From: Mayamaea pseudoterrestris
Lineage: Eukaryota; Bacillariophyta; Bacillariophyceae; Sellaphorales; Sellaphoraceae
DNA length: 64,000 bases
Assembly (NCBI GenBank): GCA_027923505.1
Contig: BROI01000018.1
Coordinates: 62,001 to 126,000, forward strand
Direction: 5' to 3'
Shown here one piece after another: positions 1 through 9,273 of the stretch. Position 1 is the first letter of the stretch. Every line of letters begins with the position of its first letter. Position numbers and translations under genes: made by a program. Below the pieces are notes generated by a model. That model saw only the letters and a program-made list of their open reading frames with translations, did not search any database and was not told the origin of the DNA.

Positions 1-7
1 TTTATAG

Positions 8-1662
8 GCTTGACGGCCGTGGCAGCCCTGCGATGGCTCAATGGGGACGACTTTTACCTTTGGCCATCGCCTGCTGACTTGGAGGCCCGTCAGCAGCACA
101 AGCAACCTTACCAACAACAGCAACAGCCAGTCAGTAACACCAATCATGATAATCAGCTTATTTTGCAGCAAATGCAAACGATCCAACGGAGTTTGGAGAT
201 TCAGCAGGAGCAACAAGCGATTATTCTGCAACGCATTCAAAGCAATGGCGAGTTTCGTATTAATACCTTTACAGACGAGTCAATGAACCGCCTGCGTGAG
301 CAACAGTCTTCAGCTTCGTCGCCATTGGTGCAAGAGCAATTGATAATGGAGGAGACAACGACTGGAAATAAGGCAACGGAATATGAGCAGTTGCAGGAGA
401 TTCATCTAGAGCTGATGCGACTGCGATCAGACCTTGCTTTGCAGAGTGGTGGCGACGACTCGGGCAAGGAATGGAAAATGCGACTGAATCAGACAATCGA
501 TCAGCTACACAACTATCTTACCAAGGTTGATGGCACATGTCAGCCATTGGATGCTAGCATCGCATCGACTGCGTCAGCGCCCGGCACGTTAACTGATGTG
601 ACGGCAGAGGCAGAAACTGTCAGAACGATGATTAACCCGAATGCTGATATGAATGCTATCGCAGATTCATCTTTAACAGTGTTGGCTGTTGATGGTAAAG
701 ACGAAACTGCGGAGGCAGCGCACAAGTTGGTGGAAGCTATTCTTACACTGGCGACGGAAAATAAAGACCCAGCTGTACTTCAATCTGGCGCTCAGCTCCT
801 CTACCTTTACGTTCATAACCTGTGCAACCATCATAAGGTTCCTAGATATCGTAAGATATTTACCTGCAATGAGAGTTTCCTCAAGGTTGAAGCGCTAATG
901 GGTGCTCGAGAATTTCTGGCCGCCGTAGGCTTTTGTGACAACAAGAATACGCTGGAGTGGCTGGCATCACCGGGCAAGGATGAGGACGACGAGGAGGTTT
1001 ACTTGAACCTTTTAAAGGAGGCGACAAAAGCTTTAAATGTTATAAAGGCTAGTGGAGCAACTGCTGGGTCGGATTTGGTGTATGCCGCCCTGTCGACCAT
1101 GGAACTGAATGCGACAGATGCCGTCCACGAAAGCGATTGCGAGCTATCGGAAGCATCTCCACACACAAAAACAACACTGTTGCAATCTCCAATACGGGCG
1201 TCTCTGGGTGAGCCCTCATCTATAAAAAAACTACCACAGCCGCAGCTCGTAAACGATTCATACAATACGCCTCGATTGGGATCAATTACCTCTCCACCGA
1301 CAATAAAGCATGCGCGCTCACCAAGCCATAGTTTTCCATTTGATTATGAATCGCCAATGCAAAATATGCCACCAAGCGACCAGCTCAATTCAAACGATCA
1401 TAGTTTCTCGGCTGATACGCCTATTCGCAATGATTTGGAGCAGTTGCTAGCGGATACTCCGGCACGAGATGAAATTGATCTTGATGTATCGGTCGATACG
1501 CCAGTACGCACGACGTTTGGAAGTTTACTAGAAGACGGAAAGCTGCAAAGGAGCGACGAAAGTTACGGAGACTCGACTAAGTCGGGCGCGTTGACAGACA
1601 ACCTAATTCACGCCGACGAGTCGGCCCCTATATTTTTGGGCGACGTTGTTGATGACAAATAA
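8..1662 (+). CDS. PUB-domain coiled-coil protein, 5' partial (possibly Pex14-like N-terminus)
   Basis: The 5' end lies outside the window: no in-frame ATG precedes the conserved start of the reading frame, and bases 1-7 end in AG like a splice acceptor, so the visible exon probably starts at 8. The first 20 residues contain LRWLNGDDFYLWPSP. A Gln-rich coiled coil follows (about residues 45-80). A PUB domain (roughly residues 225-320) ends in the word FLAAVGF; PUB domains bind the C-terminus of the Cdc48/p97 ATPase. The tail is disordered and carries three DTPxR words (residues about 465-505). A hydrophobic or GDDFYLWP-like word followed by a coiled coil recalls peroxin Pex14, but that part of the call is weak. 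In complex-plastid algae PUB proteins also belong to the symbiont-derived ERAD-like import machinery, an alternative role. The stop lies 17 bp from the stop of the convergent JmjC gene. Confidence 0.6.
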
Positions 1663-1679
1663 AATGTAATAGACTTTCA

Positions 1680-3386
1680 CTACCGCAGCTTTTTCGATAG
1701 TCGCTCACGCGCATTCGTGGGTTTGTGCTTTTGCCCAGATTTCGACAAAGATCGCTTCCCTGAAGCCTTGACAACATTTGCACTTGGAACCCATTCGTCA
1801 TCAGCTTTATGTAGAACGGACTCATTAATCCAATCCGTGTCTTCTCTGCTTGTGTGTGTAACAGCGATCATATCATGAGGAATATTGGTTGCTCTCGTAG
1901 ACGACAGAGAAAGCTTGATGCGAAAGTCGTCATCGTTCGACTTGCTTCTGTCATCATCAATTGTGTTTGTTGTCTTTTTCAACTTCGGAGCCGAGAGCTT
2001 CAAACGAATCTTGGGCGATGATGGAAGAACCAAGCCACATGAATTATCGGCAACATCATGAGTCAACTCCTTTACTCGTAGGCGCTCATCCTGGAGTTGT
2101 AGAAGCATCGCTTCCACACTGCTGCAGCCACAGATTCTCGACGCTTCAAGCGCAGCGCGATTAATGCTTATACCGGCTTCTAAATCTTCTGAAACAGTGC
2201 GAGTTGTCGCGCGTCGGGTCCACCAGGTATTTAGCGCCTGATTTAGGTGAGAAATCTCCTGAGACATTTGCCGACTGAAAGTTTTGCCCCGCCGCAGCTG
2301 TTGCAAGTACATGGCACCAGCGTAAAAGTGAAGCTCCTCAAAATATGGAAACCGCATTTGTGTCGGAACCTTACTTCGTGCCTCAATGGCATAAGCCTGC
2401 ATCTGCATAAGAACACTAGAACCGTGCAAAAAATTTCCGCCGAAAACGACAGCATCTTCGGCAGTGTAAACGGCATGCATCCAACCGGACGGAATCACCA
2501 TTGTTTCGCCAGCCCGTAGTGTAACTTTTGTGTAATTGTTTCCATCCGCAAGTAAGGTGGGCAAGAAGGTGGATTCCTGCCCCTTGGAGCAAAGCCACTC
2601 TTCATAAATGCTTAAGTTGTCGTCCGTCGGTTCAATCATTAAAAACTCCTTTTCGCCAGAAACCACGTGGTACCAAACCGTCGTGCCGCCAAAGTCGATG
2701 TGGAAGTCAGTGTAGGATCCAGCGGCGCTCGTCAAACAGTAAAGTTTCGTCTGAAGTACTGGTAAATGTTGTGGCCATGCCTGATGCGCCCATGAAACGT
2801 CTCGGACAAACGGCGGAGGATGCACGCGATCGGAAAGCGGCGTAAGCGAAAGCTCCAAACTTATTTGATTAAGAATCCGAGAGTCTTGTTTACTTTGAGC
2901 GTTAGCCGTCTTGCTAGATCGATCAAGCCGCTCGCGCGTTGAGCTCAATGTTGCAAAGGTGGACGGCGACTGTTGATTGTCTTGACTGCTCATCGTTGCT
3001 GCAGCAGCAACACCTGCTTCATCACACCTGTCATGTTCCTTGTATCGTCGTTCCTGTTCTCGCTCCTCAAAATATTCCACCAGGTCGCCAAGTGTCCAAC
3101 CACTAAGTTCTTCCTGGTAACGAACGTCAATCACTCGGACAGGTGTCAATGGACCAATAATGCGAGCAACATCTCTCACTGACAATGTCTCGATGCGCAT
3201 ACCAATACTTTCTGGCGTGTCTTTTACGAGTAATGGTTTATGATGAAATCGTTCAAAGCTTGAAGCAGTCAACTGCGAACCACGACGAACTGTGACAATG
3301 TCGGATGTTTGGTGCGAAAGCGCAAGGAAGGCGTCGATGTGAATGTGAGCATGCTTTTGCTGCGGTACTGATGGTGATGAAGGCAT
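1680..3386 (-). CDS. JmjC-domain histone demethylase-like protein (KDM2/KDM7 type)
   Basis: Intronless, 568 residues, ATG at 3386. A JmjC fold lies at roughly residues 200-345: TDFHIDFGGTTVWYHV supplies the HxD iron ligands (about residues 228-230), and the second iron histidine is in GWMHAVYT (about residue 304), followed by VFGGNFLHG. These words and their order match the KDM2/PHF8 subgroup, which removes methyl groups from histone lysines using Fe(II) and 2-oxoglutarate in the nucleus. Before the JmjC domain, RVIDVRYQEELSGWTLGDL resembles the pre-JmjC segment of KDM2 proteins. I see no PHD, CXXC or F-box domain. The basic Lys/Ser-rich C-terminal tail (about 480-568) could be a nuclear localisation and DNA-contact region. 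Substrate specificity cannot be read from the sequence. It is divergent from the lycopene cyclase gene and shares a spacer of about 296 bp with it. Confidence 0.85.
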   Translation of the reverse strand: MPSSPSVPQQKHAHIHIDAFLALSHQTSDIVTVRRGSQLTASSFERFHHKPLLVKDTPESIGMRIETLSVRDVARIIGPLTPVRVIDVRYQEELSGWTLGDLVEYFEEREQERRYKEHDRCDEAGVAAAATMSSQDNQQSPSTFATLSSTRERLDRSSKTANAQSKQDSRILNQISLELSLTPLSDRVHPPPFVRDVSWAHQAWPQHLPVLQTKLYCLTSAAGSYTDFHIDFGGTTVWYHVVSGEKEFLMIEPTDDNLSIYEEWLCSKGQESTFLPTLLADGNNYTKVTLRAGETMVIPSGWMHAVYTAEDAVVFGGNFLHGSSVLMQMQAYAIEARSKVPTQMRFPYFEELHFYAGAMYLQQLRRGKTFSRQMSQEISHLNQALNTWWTRRATTRTVSEDLEAGISINRAALEASRICGCSSVEAMLLQLQDERLRVKELTHDVADNSCGLVLPSSPKIRLKLSAPKLKKTTNTIDDDRSKSNDDDFRIKLSLSSTRATNIPHDMIAVTHTSREDTDWINESVLHKADDEWVPSANVVKASGKRSLSKSGQKHKPTNARERLSKKLR

Positions 3387-3682
3387 TGTCGCAGTAAATT
3401 GAGGCTGATGATCGAGGTAGTCGAAACTGGCTAACGTATGGTCGTGCGGGATCAGATTTGTGAGGGGATTTGTGATGGACGTTTTGTCGAAGTTGAGATC
3501 TGTCTCGCTCGCGAGGCAATCGTGTGGTTTTCAAAAACGTCGCAGCGAGACTTGATGTGACGCACGATGACGTTTCGCGGAACGACTCGACTTGGCCTCA
3601 TCCAAGGATCAATACCCAGGGATCGCAGAGTTCGTTGCCTTGTCCTTCAACCAAGCGCAAAGAGGAAGAAGCTAATGTAAAG

Positions 3683-5449
3683 ATGAGGCCGCTATGTCTC
3701 TTTGCAATATGTTTGTGCCGCTTGATCCCGCTAGCTGCTTTTGTCACGCCACGAGGCGCCACCAATAGACAATCAGCTTTTCAGCGCCTGTACTCGTCGC
3801 TATCCGCGGCAACAGCAGATGAATCCTGTGACTATCTAGTTCTTGGCTCAGGCCCTGCAGCGCGAGCAATGGCCAGTCTGTTGAGTACAACTACGAATGT
3901 CATACTCGCTGACGCCAACAGCGATCGAGACTGGGCTCCCAATTATGGTGTCTGGGAGGATGAGTGGGAAGCAGTCGCCAAAAAGTATCAAGCCGCTGGA
4001 GTAATATTTGAAGGCGGCAAGGAAGGAAACGCTATAGATCATCAATGGAACATAACTGATTGCTTCTTCGGGGGATCCTTTGATATTCCGAATGAACAGA
4101 AGCTACGCGTCGATCGACCGTACTTGCGCGTGGATAAGAATGCCTTGAAGAACTCCTTGACGACTGGTGGCTATCACATACTGCAGGCGAACCATATTTC
4201 CAAAGCAATTGGTGTCAATATGTATAGTCCGGCTGGAAGCTTGGTAAATGACGAAGAAGGCACCATCATTACACTTGAGTCCAAGGAGAAGGCTACAACG
4301 ACGATCCGTTGCAAGAATGTCATTGATTGTACTGGGCACGAGACGTCACTCATATTGCGAGAAGCCCGAGAAGCGCATAGACCACCCGGTTTTCAAATAG
4401 CTTATGGAGTACTGGTGGATGTTGAGGAAGATCTTTCAATGCCATCGCCAACGCAGATTGGTCCGTATGACAAGCAGGCCATGACACTCTTTGACTACCG
4501 GACTGATCACTACGCAGGCGATGTTAACGAAAAGAAACTCATCAAGGATCCAACATTCATGTATGTCATGCCACTGGGCGAGAATCGTGTCTTCTTCGAG
4601 GAAACATCGCTCGTTGCTCGTCCGGCACTTAGCTTCCAGGAATGTAAGGACCGCTGCTTTCAACGACTCGATCATCTTGGCATCAAAGTAACTAATGTTT
4701 ATGAGGAAGAATTTTGTTACATACCCATGGGCGGAGCATTGCCCGTAAAGGATCAACGTGTCATTGCTGTCGGTGGATCTGCTAGCGTTGTACACCCATC
4801 CACTGGTTACAACCTTTGTCGAACATTAATGGCGGCGGCCGACGTGGCTTTGGCATTGCAAGCGAATGCAGAAAATGTCGATCGAGCAGCTGCTGCCGCT
4901 TATCACGCAGTTTGGTCGCCCGACAATGTTCGGCAACGCAACTTTGCCGTCTTTGGAGGCGAGTTCTTGATGAAACAAAATGTTGTTGGTTTGCGCGGAT
5001 TCTTTGATGGATTCTTTCGACTACCGATGGAAATGTGGGGCGGTTTCTTGGCAGGATGGCCGGGGCTGCCCAATAACGACAAGCATGAAACATGGCTAGC
5101 TAGAATAGTGTTTGGTGTCACCTTTTTAACCAAGCTGCCACCCACGGTGGCGCTGGACATGGTTGCGAGCATTCTCACGTATAGTCTAACGGAAGGGACG
5201 GTGCTCTTACAATCTGTGACTCCGTTTTTCGGGGAGCCAACAAGCTTCGAGTACAAACGAAACAATGATCGCATTGGCGACGTGGCTGCCAAGGAAGAGG
5301 CGAGACAGATGTTGACGGAATCGAAGGTGGAAGACATAATACCAGTGGCCTTTGACGAGCAGCCGAGGTTGCCGGTTGAGCGCATGATAGATTCGTCTTT
5401 GGACGAAACGGTGACAAATATCAAGGTCGTGCAAGATGTGAGCGCTTGA
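3683..5449 (+). CDS. LCYB: Lycopene beta-cyclase, plastid targeted
   Basis: Intronless. The ATG at 3683 is chosen because it opens a signal peptide (MRPLCLFAICLCRL) followed by AAFVTP, the signal-plus-Phe presequence of complex plastids; 588 residues. The mature part begins with a dinucleotide-binding fold (DYLVLGSGPAARAMASL, residues about 48-65) and the cyclase word NYGVWEDEWEA. Later motifs are VIDCTGHETS, MPLGENRVFFEETSL and IPMGGALPV followed by VHPSTGYNLCRTL, all characteristic of plant and algal lycopene cyclases. The enzyme closes beta rings on lycopene in the plastid to give beta-carotene, precursor of fucoxanthin and diadinoxanthin. In the upstream spacer ATGACGTTTCGCG (3567-3579) contains a TGACGT bZIP-type core; control through it is a guess. 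Beta versus epsilon activity cannot be settled by reading, though beta is expected. Confidence 0.9.
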   Translation: MRPLCLFAICLCRLIPLAAFVTPRGATNRQSAFQRLYSSLSAATADESCDYLVLGSGPAARAMASLLSTTTNVILADANSDRDWAPNYGVWEDEWEAVAKKYQAAGVIFEGGKEGNAIDHQWNITDCFFGGSFDIPNEQKLRVDRPYLRVDKNALKNSLTTGGYHILQANHISKAIGVNMYSPAGSLVNDEEGTIITLESKEKATTTIRCKNVIDCTGHETSLILREAREAHRPPGFQIAYGVLVDVEEDLSMPSPTQIGPYDKQAMTLFDYRTDHYAGDVNEKKLIKDPTFMYVMPLGENRVFFEETSLVARPALSFQECKDRCFQRLDHLGIKVTNVYEEEFCYIPMGGALPVKDQRVIAVGGSASVVHPSTGYNLCRTLMAAADVALALQANAENVDRAAAAAYHAVWSPDNVRQRNFAVFGGEFLMKQNVVGLRGFFDGFFRLPMEMWGGFLAGWPGLPNNDKHETWLARIVFGVTFLTKLPPTVALDMVASILTYSLTEGTVLLQSVTPFFGEPTSFEYKRNNDRIGDVAAKEEARQMLTESKVEDIIPVAFDEQPRLPVERMIDSSLDETVTNIKVVQDVSA

Positions 5450-5620
5450 TCACTAAATGATGGCTGAAGAGCGTCTGCGAGTGGCTCGATTGTAGTCATT
5501 ACTGATTAATTTAAGAACAAGTAACATGCAATACTTGTCTCAAATTGCAGAGGCTCGTATAATTGGAATTACACCGTATTAATTTAAACATGTCAATGAC
5601 GGCTCTTCAACACTCGACGC

Positions 5621-6505
5621 TTAAACGTCCAAATAATCGGGATGACCATGGCGCATCTTGCCCATGTAATCATCCGAAGGTCTTCCTTGAAAGTTTCTCA
5701 TTTCATTCTCCACTTCTCGAATAAAGTTTAATCCACCTCCAGCCGGAGAAAATACAACTGTCAGTCGCGGGCACGACAACAAGCCACACATGCAGCTTCG
5801 ATCTGGCTTGCCAGCACTCCGAGGCCACAACCAAAAGGGCGTACTTGGTGCAGTGGTAGTAATGGCGACTCCATCGGTCGGCGTGCTAAGAAAACCTCGA
5901 TATGGCTGAGCCGTCACGAAAACACTGCATGGCATGCTGGTGGTGACTCGCTGAATCGATAAGATTTTGTCAAAGGGTACATCTACTTCGATGTTTCCGA
6001 TCCAAAATCGCAGCGTTCCATCCGACGTGACATCAACGGACCGCACCAAATTATACCAAAACCAAGCGAGCAAAATGAGATTGGCAATTGCAACAATTAA
6101 GACCGTGCCGTGAGCGCCAATTGGCACGGCTGCCACCATGAGAACGAGAAAAATGACTTCCAAAAGAATGAATTGGATTTTGAAGCCTGTAATATGAACA
6201 AGAAATGTCAGAGAATAAGCTCCTTGAAATCGGCAGGCAACATGCTGCATGCTGCACTCACCCATTGAATATGGAGCTGATTGAAAGCTGTGCAAAACGG
6301 ATCCATCGTCAGTCACATATGTCAATGACTGCGATATCAGTAGAGGATCTTCATCCGCAATCATTTCAACCTTTTGTTGCTGCGAGGAAAGTTCTGAAGC
6401 GGGCGGCCCGTCCGTCATGGTCGACCGGATGATGTGTGCCATGGCGAAGAGTCGTTGCACGCCGTGTCGCATCGCGGCTTCAACGGATTCTCGTATTTGA
6501 GGCAT
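5621..6505 (-). CDS. Small membrane protein with two transmembrane segments and a PH-like domain
   Basis: ATG at 6505. A consensus intron (GTGAGT...TTACAG) fits at 6187-6261. It is 75 bp, a multiple of three, and has no in-frame stop, so the unspliced frame also stays open (294 residues unspliced, 269 spliced). After a polar N-terminus of about 80 residues there are two adjacent hydrophobic helices (IQFILLEVIFLVLMVAAV and VLIVAIANLILLAWFWY). A beta-rich soluble domain follows (TLRFWIGNIEVDVPFDKI...FIREVENEMRNF), which resembles bacterial-type PH domains found behind two transmembrane helices. I do not recognise the family by name. The ATG lies 75 bp from the ATG of the divergent DHODH gene, and a TACCGGTA element lies 8 bp upstream of it. 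Confidence 0.6.
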   Translation of the reverse strand: MPQIRESVEAAMRHGVQRLFAMAHIIRSTMTDGPPASELSSQQQKVEMIADEDPLLISQSLTYVTDDGSVLHSFQSAPYSMGECSMQHVACRFQGAYSLTFLVHITGFKIQFILLEVIFLVLMVAAVPIGAHGTVLIVAIANLILLAWFWYNLVRSVDVTSDGTLRFWIGNIEVDVPFDKILSIQRVTTSMPCSVFVTAQPYRGFLSTPTDGVAITTTAPSTPFWLWPRSAGKPDRSCMCGLLSCPRLTVVFSPAGGGLNFIREVENEMRNFQGRPSDDYMGKMRHGHPDYLDV

Positions 6506-6512
6506 CTTGTCT

Positions 6513-6520
6513 TACCGGTA
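6513..6520. promoter_or_regulatory. TACCGGTA octamer in divergent promoter
   Basis: Perfectly palindromic octamer 8 bp upstream of the leftward ATG (6505) and 61 bp upstream of the DHODH ATG. The whole intergenic region is 75 bp, so the element must act on one or both genes if functional. Confidence 0.5.
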
Positions 6521-6580
6521 CTTATTCCGGTTGGACGCTGCTTCGAAAGATCTTCCGGCCACCATTCATGTTCCATCACC

Positions 6581-7768
6581 ATGGCGCCTCTTAAACCGGA
6601 CTTGCGCACCACTCTGGCGGATATAACGCTTGAAACGTGCGTCTACAATGCATCGGGTCCTCGTAGTGGTACTTCCGCTGCCCTGCAGAGGGTGGCACAA
6701 TCTAGTGCGGGAGCTATTTTGACAAAGTCCGCGACGCTTCTTTCGCAGAATGGTAATCCTTTGCCTCGGACTTGGCACCATCCAGATGGATTGGCTTCCT
6801 TCAATTCGGAAGGACTTCCAAACAATGGAATCGACTACTATATTGCAGAAAATAATATTGACGAAGTCATGCAAGGGGCGACGGACGGCAAGAAGCCATA
6901 CATTGTCAGCCTCTCGGGACTGTCGCTTGCCGACAACTTGGAAATGCTTCGACGCATCGCTTCGTCGCCCTCTCGCAACAAGATCGCCGCCATTGAGCTG
7001 AACCTGGCTTGTCCCAACGTCATTGGAAAGCCTATAATTGGGTTCGACTTTGATCAAATGGATATGATATTGAACGAAGTATCCAGACTCGTCACGTCGC
7101 TTGATTTGCCACCACTTGGCGTTAAGCTTCCACCCTACTTTGACGTTTACCATTTTGCTACCGTTGCTACTTTGCTGAACAAGTACAAGACGACGATTCG
7201 CTACGTGGCATCCATCAATACGATTGGCAATGCCTTGGCCATCGATTCAGAGTCGGAAGCGCCATGCATTAAAAGCAATCAAGGCTTGGCTGGCTTGTCT
7301 GGACCGGCAGTCAAGTACACTGCGTTGGCGAATGTTTACAAGCTGCGGCAGTTACTTGATACTTCTATTGATGTCGTGGGAGTGGGCGGTGTGCAGTCGG
7401 GACGAGATGCATTTGAATTAATACTAGTGGGAGCGACGGCTGTTCAGGTTGCCACATGCCACTGGACTGAAGGGCCTGCTTGCTTTGATCGCATCTGCAG
7501 GGAGCTGATGGACCTTATGCAAGCAAAAGGATATCGGACTATTCCAGAATTCGAAGGCAAGGTGAAGGAGTGGACCAAAGAAGGAGCAGCCTTGTCGCGA
7601 CAGGCAAAAGGCGACAAGAACCCAAACAATGGAGCTACTGCGTCTAAGACAACCTCACGGAATACGGAGCTCTCCTTCTATAAAGCGTTGTGCGGTGTTC
7701 TTGTCATTATTGTCGCCATGCTGCTCGCCAACTATCGGTCAAGCGTGCGGCTGCTTCCCACTGAATAA
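6581..7768 (+). CDS. DHODH: Dihydroorotate dehydrogenase, class 1A (fumarate type), with C-terminal membrane tail
   Basis: ATG at 6581 (CACCATGG context), 395 residues, intronless. The protein follows the class 1A enzymes of trypanosomatids and lactococci motif by motif: ILTKSATL (flavin-contact Lys), NSEGLPNNG, LSGLS, ELNLACPNVIGKP with the class 1A catalytic Cys, KLPPYFD, NTIGNAL and VGVGGVQSG, ending in GYRTIPEF. Class 1A enzymes are soluble and reduce fumarate while oxidising dihydroorotate in pyrimidine synthesis. This protein has about 70 extra C-terminal residues: a charged linker, then a hydrophobic segment (YKALCGVLVIIVAMLLANY) with a short basic tail, the layout of a tail-anchored protein. 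An open frame runs upstream to 6434, but it overlaps the divergent gene and is not homologous, so it is not used. Confidence 0.9.
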   Translation: MAPLKPDLRTTLADITLETCVYNASGPRSGTSAALQRVAQSSAGAILTKSATLLSQNGNPLPRTWHHPDGLASFNSEGLPNNGIDYYIAENNIDEVMQGATDGKKPYIVSLSGLSLADNLEMLRRIASSPSRNKIAAIELNLACPNVIGKPIIGFDFDQMDMILNEVSRLVTSLDLPPLGVKLPPYFDVYHFATVATLLNKYKTTIRYVASINTIGNALAIDSESEAPCIKSNQGLAGLSGPAVKYTALANVYKLRQLLDTSIDVVGVGGVQSGRDAFELILVGATAVQVATCHWTEGPACFDRICRELMDLMQAKGYRTIPEFEGKVKEWTKEGAALSRQAKGDKNPNNGATASKTTSRNTELSFYKALCGVLVIIVAMLLANYRSSVRLLPTE

Positions 7769-8263
7769 TGGCGATTAATCTACTTTTTACAATCTTGGCA
7801 ATTTGCAATTCTGATAAGCTTATGCAAGGAAATAGTTCCCTATAATTTTTATGAACGATACTTTAAACCTACTAGGCACTGAAGAATTGTCAACTAAAAT
7901 GCATGTACGAGCATGGGACGAAACCAACCAAGCAGGTTGAATGGTCTCATGGGCACACATTCAAATATGAAATAATACGTCTGGAAGGATAGGCATCCCC
8001 AGCTATATTGTACTAATACATACTACATGGAATTGCCAAGAGGTTCGTCGAAGCAATTGGCGGGTAGCTAACATCGTCCATATCCCTAAGTATCCAAAAG
8101 CATTCTGAATCGAATCCGCGAAAGCCCAAGATACGGTTCAACAACGGTTGGCTGTGAAAAAAGCACGCAATCGTCGTTGTGCCTCGTGCGCACCCCCATC
8201 TCCACCTGTCGCTATCTGATCCGAATCACCCATTCATCACACACGCAAATTAGTCAGTCCACC
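7769..8263. other. Intergenic, no recognised gene
   Basis: This 495-bp spacer separates the DHODH stop from the ATG at 8264. I see no conserved open frame, tRNA or long repeat. The proximal part must hold the DHODH 3' end and the distal part the promoter of the plastid protein. Confidence 0.5.
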
Positions 8264-8980
8264 ATGAAGGTCGCTCTTTCCACGACTCTATTGCTATTCT
8301 CGTCTGTTTCGGCCTTTGCGCCGCAGCAGCATCAACAACGAGCGTTTGTTGCTCTTCGAATGTCTGACAGCGAAACGCCTGTGAAAGCCGCTCCAAAGCC
8401 TCCTTCCGCATCGTCTTCATCATCGTCCACGGGAGGCGCTCTCGTACCCATCAAGGAGGAGACTGTTGAATTTACCGCTGGTCTTATTGGAGGTTTTGCC
8501 GGTCTCGTCATTGGCGGACCATTCCTTGCTGCGATTGGAGCCGCCACAGCCAACTACCTTTCCAAGATGGACGGTGAAGCGACTGATGTTGTCCAAGCCG
8601 TCTCCAAATCAAGTATCCAAGTCTACAACTACCTGTCTACGCTCGACAGCAAGTATGAAGTACTTTCAAAAGCCAAGGCTCAGCTCGAAAAAGCCCTCAA
8701 CAGTCTCAAGTCGCAAGATTCCGTCGATCCGGATGCCGTCGCCAAGGTAGAAAAGGCGCTCTCCAGCACCACTAACAAGATTAAGGAAATTAACGATGAG
8801 TATGACCTTGTAGGCGCCGGAAGCACCGCGCTCGCAGTCGTTGGCGACTTGGTGGAAAAGGCTGTCAAGAAGGCGGGAGAGCTCAACGAGGAGTACCAAC
8901 TCACTCAAAAGGCGACGGACAGCCTCGAAAAGGCTGTTAACAAGGCCAAGGCAGCAGCCAACGATGTCAACCGCCCGTAA
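8264..8980 (+). CDS. Plastid-targeted coiled-coil protein with glycine-zipper membrane segment
   Basis: ATG at 8264, 238 residues, intronless. The N-terminus is a textbook complex-plastid presequence: a signal peptide (MKVALSTTLLLFSSVS) followed by AFAPQQ and a Ser/Lys/Pro-rich transit peptide. A Gly-rich hydrophobic stretch (GLIGGFAGLVIGGPFLAAIG, about residues 70-90) looks like a glycine-zipper membrane helix. The remaining 140 residues are charged, helical and heptad-like (Lys/Ala/Leu-rich), rich in KAxxxLEKAL-like words. That suggests a thylakoid or envelope membrane protein with a stromal coiled coil. I do not recognise a named family and assign no function. Confidence 0.8.
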   Translation: MKVALSTTLLLFSSVSAFAPQQHQQRAFVALRMSDSETPVKAAPKPPSASSSSSSTGGALVPIKEETVEFTAGLIGGFAGLVIGGPFLAAIGAATANYLSKMDGEATDVVQAVSKSSIQVYNYLSTLDSKYEVLSKAKAQLEKALNSLKSQDSVDPDAVAKVEKALSSTTNKIKEINDEYDLVGAGSTALAVVGDLVEKAVKKAGELNEEYQLTQKATDSLEKAVNKAKAAANDVNRP

Positions 8981-9273
8981 ATTACTACTATCTCAAGCTA
9001 ACATTACAGTGTCAATTGAATGGTCATTTTTCGTTTATTACATGTGACGGTCAAGAGTCAAGCTAACAGCACAAGTTTAAATTGAAAGGAACTAGACCAA
9101 CACCAGCTACAACATTTTCTCTATCTAGTTGTAGTGCAAAAATTAATGACGAGTAGCTGCGTTTAGTCGTTATACACTGAAATTGTTCGATGAAGGAGTA
9201 CAGTAGCAAATATTACAAGAATGGTCGATGAATGCTCACGCGCATCGCAAGAGCACAAATAGCACGAGCGTGC

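Noticed and set aside
10-12. TTG at position 10 as a start codon
   Set aside because: An upstream splice acceptor and the lack of any ATG point to a 5'-partial gene instead.
6434-6580. N-terminal extension of DHODH upstream of 6581
   Set aside because: It overlaps the divergent gene's coding start and promoter and is not homologous to the family.
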